DNA of 39,139 nt from Deltaproteobacteria bacterium (lineage in GTDB: Bacteria; Myxococcota; Myxococcia; SLRQ01). The stretch covers positions 1 to 39,139 of the forward strand of contig SLRQ01000048.1 of the NCBI GenBank assembly GCA_007130885.1, written 5' to 3'. Below, in pieces: positions 24,118 through 33,000 of this stretch. Numbering within the stretch: position 1 is the first letter of the stretch; every line of letters starts with the position of its first letter. The notes beneath the pieces are model-generated. The model had not been told where the DNA came from. It saw nothing but the letters and a program-made list of their open reading frames with translations, and did no database searches. The translations under genes and the position numbers were made by a program.

Positions 24118-24669
24118 ATGGATCGAAACGAAGCTCTCTCTCTCGTAAAGAAGCACGTGAAGAACAAGAACCTCGTCAAGCACATGCTTGCCGTGGAGGC
24201 TGTCATGGGCGCATTGGCCAGGCGCCTCGGTGAGGACGAGGACGCATGGCGTCTTGCGGGACTGGTCCATGATCTCGACTATGACGAAACCGTGAAGACC
24301 CCCGAGCGGCACGGGCTCGTCAGCGCATCCATCTTGGATGAGCTGGGCTATCCGCAAGCCGTGGTTCAAGCGGTCAAGTCACACAACCCCGCCTTGGGTG
24401 TGGAGCGCAAGAGCTCCATGGACAAGGCCTTGTACGCGGCCGACCCGGTGACAGGTCTGGTAATCGCGGCGGCGCTCATTCACCCGGAGAAGAAGCTGTC
24501 GGCCATAGACGGCGGCTTCGTTCTCAAGCGTTTTGGCGAGAAGCACTTCGCCCGCGGGGCGGATCGCGATCAGATAAAGGCCTGCACGGAGCTTGGCATG
24601 GACCTGGATGAGTTCGTCGACATAAGCGTTCGGGCCATGCAGGACATCTCCGGTGATCTCGGACTTTAG
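24118..24669 (+). CDS. HD-domain (HDIG-type) phosphohydrolase
   Basis: Small HD-superfamily metal phosphohydrolase of 183 residues: H in K-H-M-L-A-V-E-A-V, the H-D pair in G-L-V-H-D-L-D-Y-D, H in E-R-H-G-L-V-S-A, and H in V-K-S-H-N-P. These fit the compact HDIG subfamily found alone in many bacteria, whose substrate is unclear. The ATG at 24118 is preferred, with AGGAGA at 24107-24112; upstream in-frame ATGs lack a site. Convergent with the threonine aldolase gene seven bases away. Confidence 0.85.
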   Translation: MDRNEALSLVKKHVKNKNLVKHMLAVEAVMGALARRLGEDEDAWRLAGLVHDLDYDETVKTPERHGLVSASILDELGYPQAVVQAVKSHNPALGVERKSSMDKALYAADPVTGLVIAAALIHPEKKLSAIDGGFVLKRFGEKHFARGADRDQIKACTELGMDLDEFVDISVRAMQDISGDLGL

Positions 24670-24676
24670 TATGTCC

Positions 24677-25753
24677 TCAGCGTCGAAGTGATGACCGGCC
24701 CGGGTCGCACGATTCGGTCATGACCTCCCGTATCAGTCGAGCAGCCTGGAGCACGTCCTCCATCGACAGGTCTTTATGAGTGACCAGGCGTATGGTGCTG
24801 GGGCCGGGGGCGTGTGCAAGCACTCCCTTTCGCCGGAGTGCATCGACTACGCCCTGAGCCGTAAGCCCGGCGTGCTCGATATGAAGCATGACCATGTTCG
24901 TCTCGACGGTGCCGGGGTCGAGCGCGATGCCGGGGGTGCCCGCGAGCTCCTCGACAAGCCTTGAAGCCATCTTGTGGTCCTCCTCCAGACGCCCCGTCAT
25001 CTCTTCGAGAGCGACGATCCCCGCGGCGGCGATGACGCCTGCTTGCCTCATGCCGCCACCCAGCACCTTGCGAGATCGGCGGGCCCGAGCGATGAACTCC
25101 TCGCTGCCCACCACGACCGATCCGATTGGAGCCGAAAGTCCCTTGGAGAGGCAGAACATCACCGAGTCCGCTTTCTCGACCAGCCGGGCCGCGGGGACGC
25201 CCAAGGCTGTAGCGGCGTTGAAGATTCGGGCGCCATCCACGTGAACGGGGATGCCGGCATCAAGGGCTACTTCCATGAGAGCGTCCATCACGGCTACGGG
25301 GACGACCCTTCCGCCGGCCCGGTTATGCGTGTTCTCGAGGCACAGAAGCGCCGTCCTGGGGCAGTGAAGATTGTCGGGACGCACCGCGGCACGGACTCTG
25401 TCGGGGTCCATGATGCCGCCGTCGCTCGAAATGGTGCGCGGCTGAACACCCGAGAGCAGCGCGAGCCCGCCGGCCTCGTAGTAGAAGATGTGAGAGTCGG
25501 CATCCACGATGACCTCGTCTCCCCGCGACGTGTGGGCCATCACCGAAGCCTGGTTGCCCATTGTGCCCGATGGTAGAAACAGCCCGCACTCCTTGCCCAG
25601 CATCGAGGCTCCGAGGCTCTCCAGCTCGGTCACTGTCGGATCCTCGCCATACACGTCATCACCAAGCTTTGCGCCGGTCATGGCGGACCACATCTTGCTG
25701 GTGGGAACCGTGACTGTATCGCTTCGAAGATCGAATTGGCGAGCTTCGGTCAT
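24677..25753 (-). CDS. ltaE: Low-specificity L-threonine aldolase
   Basis: PLP enzyme cleaving L-threonine and L-allo-threonine to glycine and acetaldehyde. Seen: D-L-R-S-D-T-V-T at the N-terminus, the Y-G-E-D-P-T loop, H88 in the D-A-D-S-H-I stretch that stacks on PLP, D173 in H-V-D-G-A-R, and the Schiff-base K204 in C-L-S-K-G-L-S-A-P-I-G-S. Length 358 is slightly over the norm because of a C-terminal tail. It starts 12 bp after the DUF3786 gene, so is probably the second gene of that operon. The glycine produced could feed folate one-carbon pools. Confidence 0.93.
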   Translation of the reverse strand: MTEARQFDLRSDTVTVPTSKMWSAMTGAKLGDDVYGEDPTVTELESLGASMLGKECGLFLPSGTMGNQASVMAHTSRGDEVIVDADSHIFYYEAGGLALLSGVQPRTISSDGGIMDPDRVRAAVRPDNLHCPRTALLCLENTHNRAGGRVVPVAVMDALMEVALDAGIPVHVDGARIFNAATALGVPAARLVEKADSVMFCLSKGLSAPIGSVVVGSEEFIARARRSRKVLGGGMRQAGVIAAAGIVALEEMTGRLEEDHKMASRLVEELAGTPGIALDPGTVETNMVMLHIEHAGLTAQGVVDALRRKGVLAHAPGPSTIRLVTHKDLSMEDVLQAARLIREVMTESCDPGRSSLRR

Positions 25754-25765
25754 TCTTCTACTCCT

Positions 25766-26428
25766 TCAGTCGTGCTCGGGTACCGCTTCGTGCACCAGGG
25801 CGTAAGACACGCGCTTTACCAGGCCCCATATTGCATCGGCGGCGAAGTGGCGCTCGATCGTCCTGTCGAAGCAGACCGTGATGTTCGGAGGGAAATCCTC
25901 GTCGCCGGCCCAGAGGAGGTAATACAAGGGGATCCTGGGCAGCGCAAGAAGCTTGAAAGCGGCATCCGCATGGGGGACGGGCTCTCCTCCCACAGCCCGC
26001 GAAGCGGTCGCGAAACCCGCTGGATCGTCACCGAACTTCTTCAGAACCTCGCCGACGTCCAGGTCGTGTATGCCCGTGAAGAAGTGCCATTCCTTCAGCT
26101 CCCTTGCCGCGGTCAGCACGTTTTCAGGCTCGATCTCCACGGCGAAACGAAGGTAGACGAGGGCTATCAGCAGCAGGAGCGGATCATCCAGGTCCTTCCC
26201 GGAGGAGAGGTCCATCATGCTGCGTCTTTCCACATCGACGATGATCCGTCGATTGAGAAACGGCAGGCTGTATCCGTCTTCGAAAGACACCTTGGCGCGC
26301 CTGCACACCTCCGATGGGTCGAGGGCAGCCAGGCCTTCCCAATGTGATTCCGGCACCTTCAAACGTGTCTCGTAACCGGGTGGCGCGAATTCTTCGGGCG
26401 GAGTCTCCATGGAGCTTTTCCTTGCCAT
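25766..26428 (-). CDS. DUF3786-family protein
   Basis: Protein of 220 residues. The C-terminal half carries the family's pattern: G-G-E-P, A-F-K-L-L-A-L-P-R-I-P-L-Y-Y-L-L-W, G-D-E-D-F-P-P-N and F-D-R-T-I-E-R-H-F. The central part has H-F-F-T-G-I-H-D-L. DUF3786 proteins are mainly known from anaerobes and their function is unknown. The ATG at 26428 has AAGG six bases before; longer versions begin at a weak TTG (26506). First gene of an operon with threonine aldolase; divergent from rplU over 183 bp. I cannot tell whether the pairing has functional meaning. Confidence 0.75.
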   Translation of the reverse strand: MARKSSMETPPEEFAPPGYETRLKVPESHWEGLAALDPSEVCRRAKVSFEDGYSLPFLNRRIIVDVERRSMMDLSSGKDLDDPLLLLIALVYLRFAVEIEPENVLTAARELKEWHFFTGIHDLDVGEVLKKFGDDPAGFATASRAVGGEPVPHADAAFKLLALPRIPLYYLLWAGDEDFPPNITVCFDRTIERHFAADAIWGLVKRVSYALVHEAVPEHD

Positions 26429-26499
26429 GCTTGGACCTTTAGTCTTGTTTAGTTGATTGATTGCGGCTTGCAGCGGTCTTGGTCCGGCTCTATTCTCGC

Positions 26500-26528
26500 T
26501 TGACAACGGAGGGATTACCGCCTAAGTT
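26500..26528 (+). promoter_or_regulatory. Sigma-70 promoter for rplU-rpmA-obgE-lolA
   Basis: TTGACA at 26500-26505, 17-bp spacer, TAAGTT at 26523-26528. The -35 is perfect and the spacing is ideal; the -10 matches three of six positions. It points at rplU, 84 bp downstream, in the divergent region where a strong promoter for ribosomal-protein genes is expected. Confidence 0.6.
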
Positions 26529-26611
26529 CGCGGGCTTCCCGCCTCAGGGCGGCCGGAAACGGTACTCCTGTGGTGGCCAAGTTTGCTGATATTCTACTTC
26601 AGGAGCTAGTG

Positions 26612-26917
26612 ATGTACGCGGTGATTGCATCCGGCGGCAAGCAGTACCGAGTCCAAGCCGGGGACGTGGTGAGGGTGGAAAAGCTAGATGCGGAGCCGGG
26701 CAAGGAGCTGGCCTTCGATGCTCTCTTCATAGGTGGTGATGGAAAAGCCCAGGTCGGCACCCCCATCATAGACGGTGCCAAGGTCAAGGCCGTCGTAAAA
26801 AGAGATGGGAAGAATCGCAAGCTCTGGTCGTTCAAGAAATTTGAAGGTCCCGCGGCGAGAATTCGTGGCCACCGGCAGCAGTTTACGGAGATCGAGATTA
26901 CGGGGATAGAGGCATAA
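26612..26917 (+). CDS. rplU: 50S ribosomal protein L21
   Basis: Large-subunit ribosomal protein, 101 residues. Seen: M-Y-A-V-I-A-S-G-G-K-Q-Y-R-V at the start, V-R-V-E-K-L-D-A, and C-terminal G-H-R-Q-Q-F-T-E-I-E-I-T-G-I. The ATG at 26612 follows CAGGAG at 26600-26605; the longer in-frame start is excluded by the family. First gene of the conserved rplU-rpmA-obgE order. Confidence 0.98.
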   Translation: MYAVIASGGKQYRVQAGDVVRVEKLDAEPGKELAFDALFIGGDGKAQVGTPIIDGAKVKAVVKRDGKNRKLWSFKKFEGPAARIRGHRQQFTEIEITGIEA

Positions 26918-26949
26918 GCCGCCGTTACCGAGAGAGGTGGTAGAGAAAG

Positions 26950-27231
26950 ATGGCACACAAGAAGGGACAGGGCTCATCACGCAATGGTCGTGACTCCAAG
27001 CCGAAGTTTCTCGGCGTAAAGAGGTATGGTGGAGAGATCGTCCGCGCAGGCGGCATTCTGGTTCGGCAGAGAGGGACCAAGATTCATGCCGGACGTAATG
27101 TGGGTGTTGGGCGGGATCACACTCTCTTCGCCAGGGTGGACGGAGTCGTGACCTACGCCCGAAAAGGACGCGATCGCAGGCAGGTATCGGTGCTGCCCGT
27201 CGAGGCTGGTGCCCAGGTCGCTAGCGCCTGA
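26950..27231 (+). CDS. rpmA: 50S ribosomal protein L27
   Basis: Large-subunit ribosomal protein, 93 residues: [26 protein letters not shown] and [11 protein letters not shown]. The N-terminus is that of the mature form reaching the peptidyl-transferase centre; there is no cleavable N-terminal extension as in Firmicutes. GAGAGGTGG lies before the ATG. It follows rplU at 32 bp. Confidence 0.98.
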   Translation: MAHKKGQGSSRNGRDSKPKFLGVKRYGGEIVRAGGILVRQRGTKIHAGRNVGVGRDHTLFARVDGVVTYARKGRDRRQVSVLPVEAGAQVASA

Positions 27232-27263
27232 CCAATCTTTTTTGCTGGTCCGGTATCGGCTGT

Positions 27264-27288
27264 CGCGGGCCCCCTACTTCGGCCCGCG
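27264..27288 (+). other. Hairpin between rpmA and obgE
   Basis: CGCGGGCC at 27264-27271 and GGCCCGCG at 27281-27288 form an 8-bp GC-only stem with a 9-nt loop. No T tract follows, so it is not a standard terminator. An RNA-processing, stability or partial attenuation element between ribosomal-protein genes and obgE is likely. Confidence 0.5.
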
Positions 27289-27335
27289 GGCAGGGGAGTT
27301 TGCTTCCTCGTAGGACTTCAGAACAAGGGGCGTTT

Positions 27336-28358
27336 ATGAAGTTCATTGACGAGGTCAAGATCCGTGTTAAGGCGGGCGACGGCGGTGACGGCTGTATAGC
27401 ATTTCGCCGCGAGAAGTTTCAGCCGCGCGGTGGGCCGTCGGGAGGCGACGGTGGTGACGGCGGCTCCGTCATATTGGTTGCCGACCGCAACAAGCACACA
27501 CTGCTGGACCTCCGCTACAACCCGCTACAGAGGGCGCGGCGTGGAGAGCACGGACGAGGAAAGGACCAGTACGGTGCAGCGGGTGACGATCTCAGGGTTG
27601 CCGTTCCGGTGGGGACCTCCGTCTATGAACACGAGCTAGGAACTCTGCTCGCGGACCTGGTGAAGCCGGAGCAGGAGGTCGTCGTGGCTAGAGGTGGAAG
27701 CGGCGGGAGGGGAAACATTCACTTTGCCACCTCTACTCGGCAGGCGCCGCGCTATGCCGAACCCGGGCGACCCGGAGAAGAACGGGAGCTTCGTCTAGAG
27801 CTCAAGCTTCTCGCGGACGTGGGTCTGGTCGGTCTGCCGAACGCGGGCAAGAGCACTTTCATAAGCCGCGTGAGCCGGGCAAGGCCCAAGATCGCGGACT
27901 ACCCGTTTACGACCTTGGTGCCGCAGCTTGGGCTCGTCGACCATCGCGAAAAAACCTTCGTGATCGCCGATCTTCCCGGCCTCGTAGAGGGAGCAGCGGA
28001 AGGAAGGGGCCTCGGACATCGTTTCCTGAGGCATGTCGAGCGGTGCAAGGTTCTCTTGCATCTTGTGGACGGGGCGCCATTGGACGAGCGCCGGGACCCT
28101 GTTGGAGACTACCGGAAGATTCGAGGCGAGCTGGAGCGTTATGATCCTGCGTTTGCGGATAAACCGGAAATCGTCGCGGTCACCAAGCTGGACCTTCCCG
28201 ATGCGGTGGCGGCGGCCGAGCTTCTGGAGGAGCACCTTGGCCGTTCGGTGCTCCGCGTTTCGGCGGTATCGGGACATGGCATGGACGAGGCGCTCGATAC
28301 AGTGCTGGCCGCGGTGGACTCCATGGAGAAGGAAGATGAAGTCCCGGATTGCGAATAG
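27336..28358 (+). CDS. obgE: GTPase Obg/CgtA
   Basis: Essential GTPase acting in late 50S assembly and stress control. Seen: N-terminal Obg fold with the glycine-rich G-D-G-G-D-G-C, P-S-G-G-D-G-G-D-G-G, then the G domain: G-L-P-N-A-G-K-S-T (G1), P-F-T-T-L (G2), D-L-P-G-L-V-E-G-A (G3), T-K-L-D (G4). The 340-residue length lacks the C-terminal OCT domain of some Obg proteins. The ATG at 27336 has AAGGGG before it. Same order as in most bacteria. Confidence 0.97.
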   Translation: MKFIDEVKIRVKAGDGGDGCIAFRREKFQPRGGPSGGDGGDGGSVILVADRNKHTLLDLRYNPLQRARRGEHGRGKDQYGAAGDDLRVAVPVGTSVYEHELGTLLADLVKPEQEVVVARGGSGGRGNIHFATSTRQAPRYAEPGRPGEERELRLELKLLADVGLVGLPNAGKSTFISRVSRARPKIADYPFTTLVPQLGLVDHREKTFVIADLPGLVEGAAEGRGLGHRFLRHVERCKVLLHLVDGAPLDERRDPVGDYRKIRGELERYDPAFADKPEIVAVTKLDLPDAVAAAELLEEHLGRSVLRVSAVSGHGMDEALDTVLAAVDSMEKEDEVPDCE

Positions 28359-28412
28359 ACTGCCGAAAGCTGCGTCGAACAAAGCGAGAGCCCAGTCAAA
28401 AAGAGGAACAAA

Positions 28413-29237
28413 ATGACCAACTTCATCCCCTGTCTTGTCATCGCGTCGCTGTGTGGAGCACAAGGCGGTCTCTTTTCACAGATTGATTCATTGTCCCACG
28501 CGGCTTTGGAACAGCCTTCCGCCGGCATCTCATTGGCAGCCGGGCGTACCGCTTTTCCTGTTTTGTTGGCATCGGCGGAAGACGAGGCCGGCGAAGCCGA
28601 GGAGGGCTCGGCGGCCGCCAACGACGGTGCCGGCGATGAAGTGGAAGGCGAAGGCGGGAGAGTCGATGATTCAGCCCGCTCGCTCGTGGACAAGGTGCAA
28701 GGATTCTATGAGGACATAGATGACTTCACGGCCGGCTTCGAGCAGGCATACACCTATCAAGTCGGACGGGTGGTTCGAAGCAGAGGGGCCGTCGCGTTCA
28801 AGAAGCCGGCCATGATGCGGTGGGACTACGAGGACCCACGGGAGCGCTCGTTCATCGTGGACGGCTCCGACCTGTGGATTTGGACGCCCGAGGACTACTC
28901 GGTGATAAGGCAGCGCAATTTCACGGCCAGCGATCTTTCCACCAGCATAACCTTCTTGTGGGGCAAAGGCCGATTGGAAGACGAGTTCCACATCGAGAAG
29001 GTCGGTGATGACAGGCTCTCGTTGATACCCGTTCGTCCGGAGAGCGGATTCCGCCAGGTGATCTTCAAGGTGGACTCCGAGACCGGCCGGGTGCTGGAGT
29101 CTACGGTCATCGATCCGCAGGGTAACCGAAATCACATGGTCTTCTCCGATATGAAGCTCAACTCCGGAATCGACGATGAACGGTTCTCCTTCACTCCTCC
29201 GGAGGATGCCGACGTTCAGGAGATTCCCGGCCGCTGA
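28413..29237 (+). CDS. lolA: LolA-like outer-membrane lipoprotein carrier
   Basis: Periplasmic chaperone expected to carry lipoproteins from LolCDE to the outer membrane. Seen: a LolA domain at about 85-265 with R-S-R-G-A-V-A-F-K-K-P-A-M-M-R-W-D-Y, V-D-G-S-D-L-W-I-W-T-P and a regular beta-sheet pattern to F-S-F-T-P-P. The N-terminus is odd: about 80 residues with a weak signal sequence, then an acidic Glu/Ala/Gly linker. The family is clear; the N-terminus may be mis-started, or may be an extended membrane-proximal spacer. It follows obgE by 54 bp. Confidence 0.85.
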   Translation: MTNFIPCLVIASLCGAQGGLFSQIDSLSHAALEQPSAGISLAAGRTAFPVLLASAEDEAGEAEEGSAAANDGAGDEVEGEGGRVDDSARSLVDKVQGFYEDIDDFTAGFEQAYTYQVGRVVRSRGAVAFKKPAMMRWDYEDPRERSFIVDGSDLWIWTPEDYSVIRQRNFTASDLSTSITFLWGKGRLEDEFHIEKVGDDRLSLIPVRPESGFRQVIFKVDSETGRVLESTVIDPQGNRNHMVFSDMKLNSGIDDERFSFTPPEDADVQEIPGR

Positions 29238-29251
29238 AGCAAGGAGCGACA

Positions 29252-29321
29252 CCCAGGGGATAGCTACATAGTCTCGAGTTCTTTCCCGTTCGCTCACGAA
29301 AGGGAGACGAACGGCCCTGGG
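29252..29321 (+). other. Nested inverted repeats after lolA
   Basis: CCCAGGG (29252-29258) pairs with CCCTGGG (29315-29321), and inside them CCGTTCG (29286-29292) pairs with CGAACGG (29308-29314), immediately adjacent to the outer arm on the 3' side. A short TTTT follows about 10 bases later. It could be an end-of-operon structure between lolA and the SGNH gene, but the T tract is poor for a terminator. Confidence 0.4.
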
Positions 29322-29374
29322 AGTCTCTGGTTTTCAGGATGGCGGCTCTGCAGAGCGGTGCCTAATTGACGCTC

Positions 29375-30796
29375 ATGGGCGCTGCAATGGGAAGGGCCGT
29401 CGTGCCGGTCGCTGTAGCGGGCATGCTGGCTGGGACAATGTGGATGTCGTGCAATGGCGGTAACGATGGGGCGGACCCGAACGAGCCGGGTGATCCCGCC
29501 GGTCCCGAGGATAATGGCCCCGGTGACGGAAACCCTCCGCTCTTCGAATTGGATCCGGCTTTTCCAGAGCCGCCCGTGATTTTCTTGCCGGCTCCCCCCC
29601 ATGACGAGGAGATGGAGCCACCTACCCTCGATCCGGGCGCCGGAATGCACTCCGCGCTTACCGCCGAGGCCATTGCGAGCCTAAGGTCCATTGCATCGCG
29701 CGATCCGGCGCTTCGGGAGTACGCATTCGCTAAAATCGGCGACTCGCACAGCGTGAGCTCTTCTTTTCTACAGTGCTTCGCCGAGGGAGGCTTCGACCTG
29801 GGTTTACATACGCATCTGCTGCCGGCCATAGGCTATTTCGGGGTGGCCGCCCATGAGGGCGTCTGCTCCCTTGGTCGAGAAAGCGTCGCCACGGTCGCGG
29901 GCATTGGAGCTTGGGGCTTGATGAGAGACGACCCCAGCCTGGTGGAGCAGGAGCTGGAGGCGATGCGGGCGAGGTTCGCGGTCGTGATGGTTGGAACCAA
30001 CGACGCATGCCAGGGCCGCGTGCACAACTATGTCGACAACATGCTCGACATGTTCGACCTGTTGACCCGGCGCGGAGTGATACCGCTGGTCAGCACTCTG
30101 CCGCCCATGGCCGACGACCGGCACCTTCACGTCCGGCGCTTCAACGCCATGCTCAAGGCCATGGTCTCTCTTTACGGTCTCCCGTTGGTTGATCTTTACG
30201 AGGCCATGCTTCCACTTCCGTACATGGGACTTCGAAGCGACGGGGTCCATCTTTCAGTGGACTGGAATCGCGGTGGCGGTATGGCGGCCTGCACGATGTC
30301 GGGTAGCGGGCTGGCCTATGGAGCGCACGTTCGAAATCTCCTTACCTTGGAGCAGTTAGAGCGCGCGCGCCGGTCGATCATCGAAGGAGACGTGCTGGAC
30401 CTAGAGGCGGAGCCTCGAGTCGGGAGCGGCCGGGAGGAGGATCCGGTCCATGTCGATGCCATGCCGTTCGGGGAGGGCTTGGCCGCGCGGGACTCCTCGT
30501 GGCTGCCGGCATCCGAGCTGCCCGTTCCCTGCGGAGCGGACTGGCGTCAAGACCTGGGGATGGTCTACGAGGTCCTGGTGGAGGAGGACACATTGCTGCA
30601 CGCAATCTTGCACGCCCGGGGTGGAGCGAGCGGGCTGGTGGAGATAAGAGCGGCGGGCGAGGCGTCATGCGTTGCCGGCGATGAGATGGAGGCTGTCGCC
30701 GAGGTCGCTCCAGGGCGCTACCATGTGATAATTCGTCAGACTCCGGGCTATGGGGGAGGCGGGGAGCTGCTCATAGGGATAACGTCGGCTCCATGA
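29375..30796 (+). CDS. SGNH/GDSL-type hydrolase lipoprotein
   Basis: Exported lipoprotein esterase-like protein of about 473 residues. Seen: signal peptide with lipobox W-M-S-C near residue 26; a low-complexity linker rich in Gly, Asn, Asp, Pro and Glu; then an SGNH domain: block I A-K-I-G-D-S-H-S with the nucleophilic Ser, block III V-V-M-V-G-T-N-D, block V S-D-G-V-H-L-S with the catalytic Asp/His. The C-terminal part (about 380-470) is a beta-rich domain. The ATG at 29375 (or 29387) is chosen over a TTG at 29366. The substrate is unknown; polysaccharide or peptidoglycan deacetylation is common for this superfamily in the envelope. Confidence 0.8.
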   Translation: MGAAMGRAVVPVAVAGMLAGTMWMSCNGGNDGADPNEPGDPAGPEDNGPGDGNPPLFELDPAFPEPPVIFLPAPPHDEEMEPPTLDPGAGMHSALTAEAIASLRSIASRDPALREYAFAKIGDSHSVSSSFLQCFAEGGFDLGLHTHLLPAIGYFGVAAHEGVCSLGRESVATVAGIGAWGLMRDDPSLVEQELEAMRARFAVVMVGTNDACQGRVHNYVDNMLDMFDLLTRRGVIPLVSTLPPMADDRHLHVRRFNAMLKAMVSLYGLPLVDLYEAMLPLPYMGLRSDGVHLSVDWNRGGGMAACTMSGSGLAYGAHVRNLLTLEQLERARRSIIEGDVLDLEAEPRVGSGREEDPVHVDAMPFGEGLAARDSSWLPASELPVPCGADWRQDLGMVYEVLVEEDTLLHAILHARGGASGLVEIRAAGEASCVAGDEMEAVAEVAPGRYHVIIRQTPGYGGGGELLIGITSAP

Positions 30797-30887
30797 TGTA
30801 GGAGAGGAAAGTGTCGCCGCTGCGGGCTTTAGTTACGGCCGAACAGTGGTAGCATAGGGAGATATCCACCCTCTCGGGAGTCTCGAT

Positions 30888-32768
30888 ATGCGCGCGATTT
30901 GTTTGGCCGCCTCCGCCGCTGTTTTGCTTTGTTCTTGCGAATCCAAAGAAGAGCTTGGTCCGCTCATGGCGGGCACGGCCACAGTCAGAATCCCGGCTCC
31001 GCTTGGTATCGGCACTTCGGGGTATGGGCCGTTCGATGTATCCGGTCCGGAGTCGCCGTTCGCCGAGATCTATCCGGCCACCAATCGCTTGCAGTCCCAT
31101 CCGGAGATACGTGTCGTCGTAATCTCGCGCGGGGAAGGCGCCGAGCTGGTCTTCGTGCGCCTGGACAGCATAGGCGTCTTTCAGCAGCTCCGGCGAGCCA
31201 TCGTGCTCGAGCTTAGGGAACGGCTTGGCCGCGACCTGGAGCATGCCCTGGTATTCGGCGCTACCCACACCCACTCGGGGCCCGGACGGCTCGTCGCGGA
31301 GGGGGGGCTCTTCGACTACATCGCCGATAGGTTTTTTCCGGAGTTCTACGAACTGATGATCGAGGAGACAGTGAACGCGGTCATCGAGGCGTATGAGGAT
31401 CTAAGTCCGGCTCGGGTCGGATACGTCATGGGCCATGCGGAAGGAGCCAATCGCAATAGGCGTTGCGAGGACGGTTCCGATTACACCAATGCCTCGGTGC
31501 CCGTGATTGCCGTGGAAAGAGACGGCAGGCTGGACGCCCTGGTGCTTTCCTTCGCGGTGCACGGCACGGTGCTGAGCTTGACGGACTTTACCTTGTCACG
31601 TGATTCGCCAGGCGCGATCGAGCATGCGGTGGAGGAGCTTTTCGACCACCCTGTCCAGGTGCTCATGTACACCTCCTGGGCGGGAGACATGTCCTCGGGG
31701 AGGCCGGAGGTGCCCGAGCAGGAAGGATCGGAGCGTCCGCGCAACTACGATCGCATGGACCAGGTGGGAGTGGGTGTGGCCGAGGCCGTGGAAGTCGCCC
31801 TGAACGACCTGGATCTAGACGATAGTCCAGAGATTGCGCTGAGCACCTTTAGAACGAGGATAAACCGCAACATCTTGGATTATGACGAGGACACGTTCCC
31901 TCATCCGTACGGAGCCCTGTACTGCAACGCCGAGGTGGACTGCGAGACGGCTCCGCAAGTGGCGGAGGGTCTGGACAAGAACTGCATCCCATTTCCGCAC
32001 GATCAGCCCGCTCCCGATCAAACCGTGTTCTCCGTCGGCCGGGTTGGAGATCTGCACCTGGTCACCTTCACCGGCGAGCCGGTTACGTCCCTGGCCGAGT
32101 ACGTCATGGACGGTATGAGAGAGCACGACGGCGTCGAGGATGTGATGTTTTTCGGATATACCCAGGATTACCTCGGCTACTCGCTTCTCGAGGAGGACTG
32201 GTGGTGGGGCGGGTACGAGTCGTCGGGGACGTTATGGGGACCCCGCCAAGGCCAGTTCCTGGCCGACTTCGTGATCGATGGCTTCGATGCCTTCATGAAA
32301 GAGGAGCGGCTGCAAGGTCAGCCCAGGCCGTGGGCGCCTTTCCATGTGGATGACTACGAGCTGTATGCGCCGGATGAAGCCGTTGCATTTGCAAAGATTA
32401 TCTCCGATGTGGATGAGACTTATGGGCCGACGGATGTGGTCAGCTTTACCGTCGCGGGCGGCGACCCCTGGCTCGGCGCGCCAATGGCATACCTGGAGAC
32501 GGCGGACGGTGAGCCTGTAAAGAGGCCGAACGGGCAGCCCATCGACAGTGACGGCTACTACTTCTGGGTGGACCTCGAGCCGGATCCTCCTTACGGGGAG
32601 GCGGAGGGAGAGCGCGAGTTTCGTTGGACCTTCAACCTGGCCGTGACGCGCCGCTACGGTTTGACATCGCCGGTGTTGGAGGGCGAGTACCGTCTACGGG
32701 TGGTGTTGCCGGAAGGTGGCGGCCATAACGGCGAGGTGACCTCCCGGGTTTTCCGGGTCAGTCGCTGA
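30888..32768 (+). CDS. Neutral/alkaline ceramidase-like lipoprotein
   Basis: Exported lipoprotein of 626 residues. Seen: lipobox L-L-C-S-C near residue 17; domain of the neutral/alkaline non-lysosomal ceramidase superfamily with G-T-A-T-V-R-I at the start, the zinc-binding T-H-T-H-S-G-P-G, N-R-N-R-R, V-H-G-T-V-L-S, S-R-D-S-P-G-A, W-A-G-D-M-S, and a C-terminal Ig-like domain at about 480-626. The Ser nucleophile motif of true ceramidases (N-R-S-P) is absent, and the spacing fits the wider group with unknown substrates, so the name ceramidase should not be taken literally. It lies 91 bp after the SGNH lipoprotein and may share an operon with it. Confidence 0.78.
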   Translation: MRAICLAASAAVLLCSCESKEELGPLMAGTATVRIPAPLGIGTSGYGPFDVSGPESPFAEIYPATNRLQSHPEIRVVVISRGEGAELVFVRLDSIGVFQQLRRAIVLELRERLGRDLEHALVFGATHTHSGPGRLVAEGGLFDYIADRFFPEFYELMIEETVNAVIEAYEDLSPARVGYVMGHAEGANRNRRCEDGSDYTNASVPVIAVERDGRLDALVLSFAVHGTVLSLTDFTLSRDSPGAIEHAVEELFDHPVQVLMYTSWAGDMSSGRPEVPEQEGSERPRNYDRMDQVGVGVAEAVEVALNDLDLDDSPEIALSTFRTRINRNILDYDEDTFPHPYGALYCNAEVDCETAPQVAEGLDKNCIPFPHDQPAPDQTVFSVGRVGDLHLVTFTGEPVTSLAEYVMDGMREHDGVEDVMFFGYTQDYLGYSLLEEDWWWGGYESSGTLWGPRQGQFLADFVIDGFDAFMKEERLQGQPRPWAPFHVDDYELYAPDEAVAFAKIISDVDETYGPTDVVSFTVAGGDPWLGAPMAYLETADGEPVKRPNGQPIDSDGYYFWVDLEPDPPYGEAEGEREFRWTFNLAVTRRYGLTSPVLEGEYRLRVVLPEGGGHNGEVTSRVFRVSR

Positions 32769-33000
32769 AAGAAGGGTCTTTCGGGGCTTTTGGGAGTGTT
32801 CAGCCGGAAGGCGAGCGACTTTGCTTGCCCCGAGGACAAACGCGTGGCAGAGTGCGTCCCGTAGCCTAGCTCGGAGCTTGACGGAGAGCATGCCGGCGTG
32901 AGTTTGCCCGCCAAGGCGTTCTCTGGCGTTCCGATGAGTACGGGCTGCAAGAACGTGGCAGGTTTCTGCTTGTTACAACCATCGACTTGGAGACCATAGC

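Noticed and set aside
32769..32800. Terminator after the ceramidase-like gene (GAAAG...CTTTC)
   Set aside because: Stem of five AT-rich pairs without a proper T tract; too weak to call.
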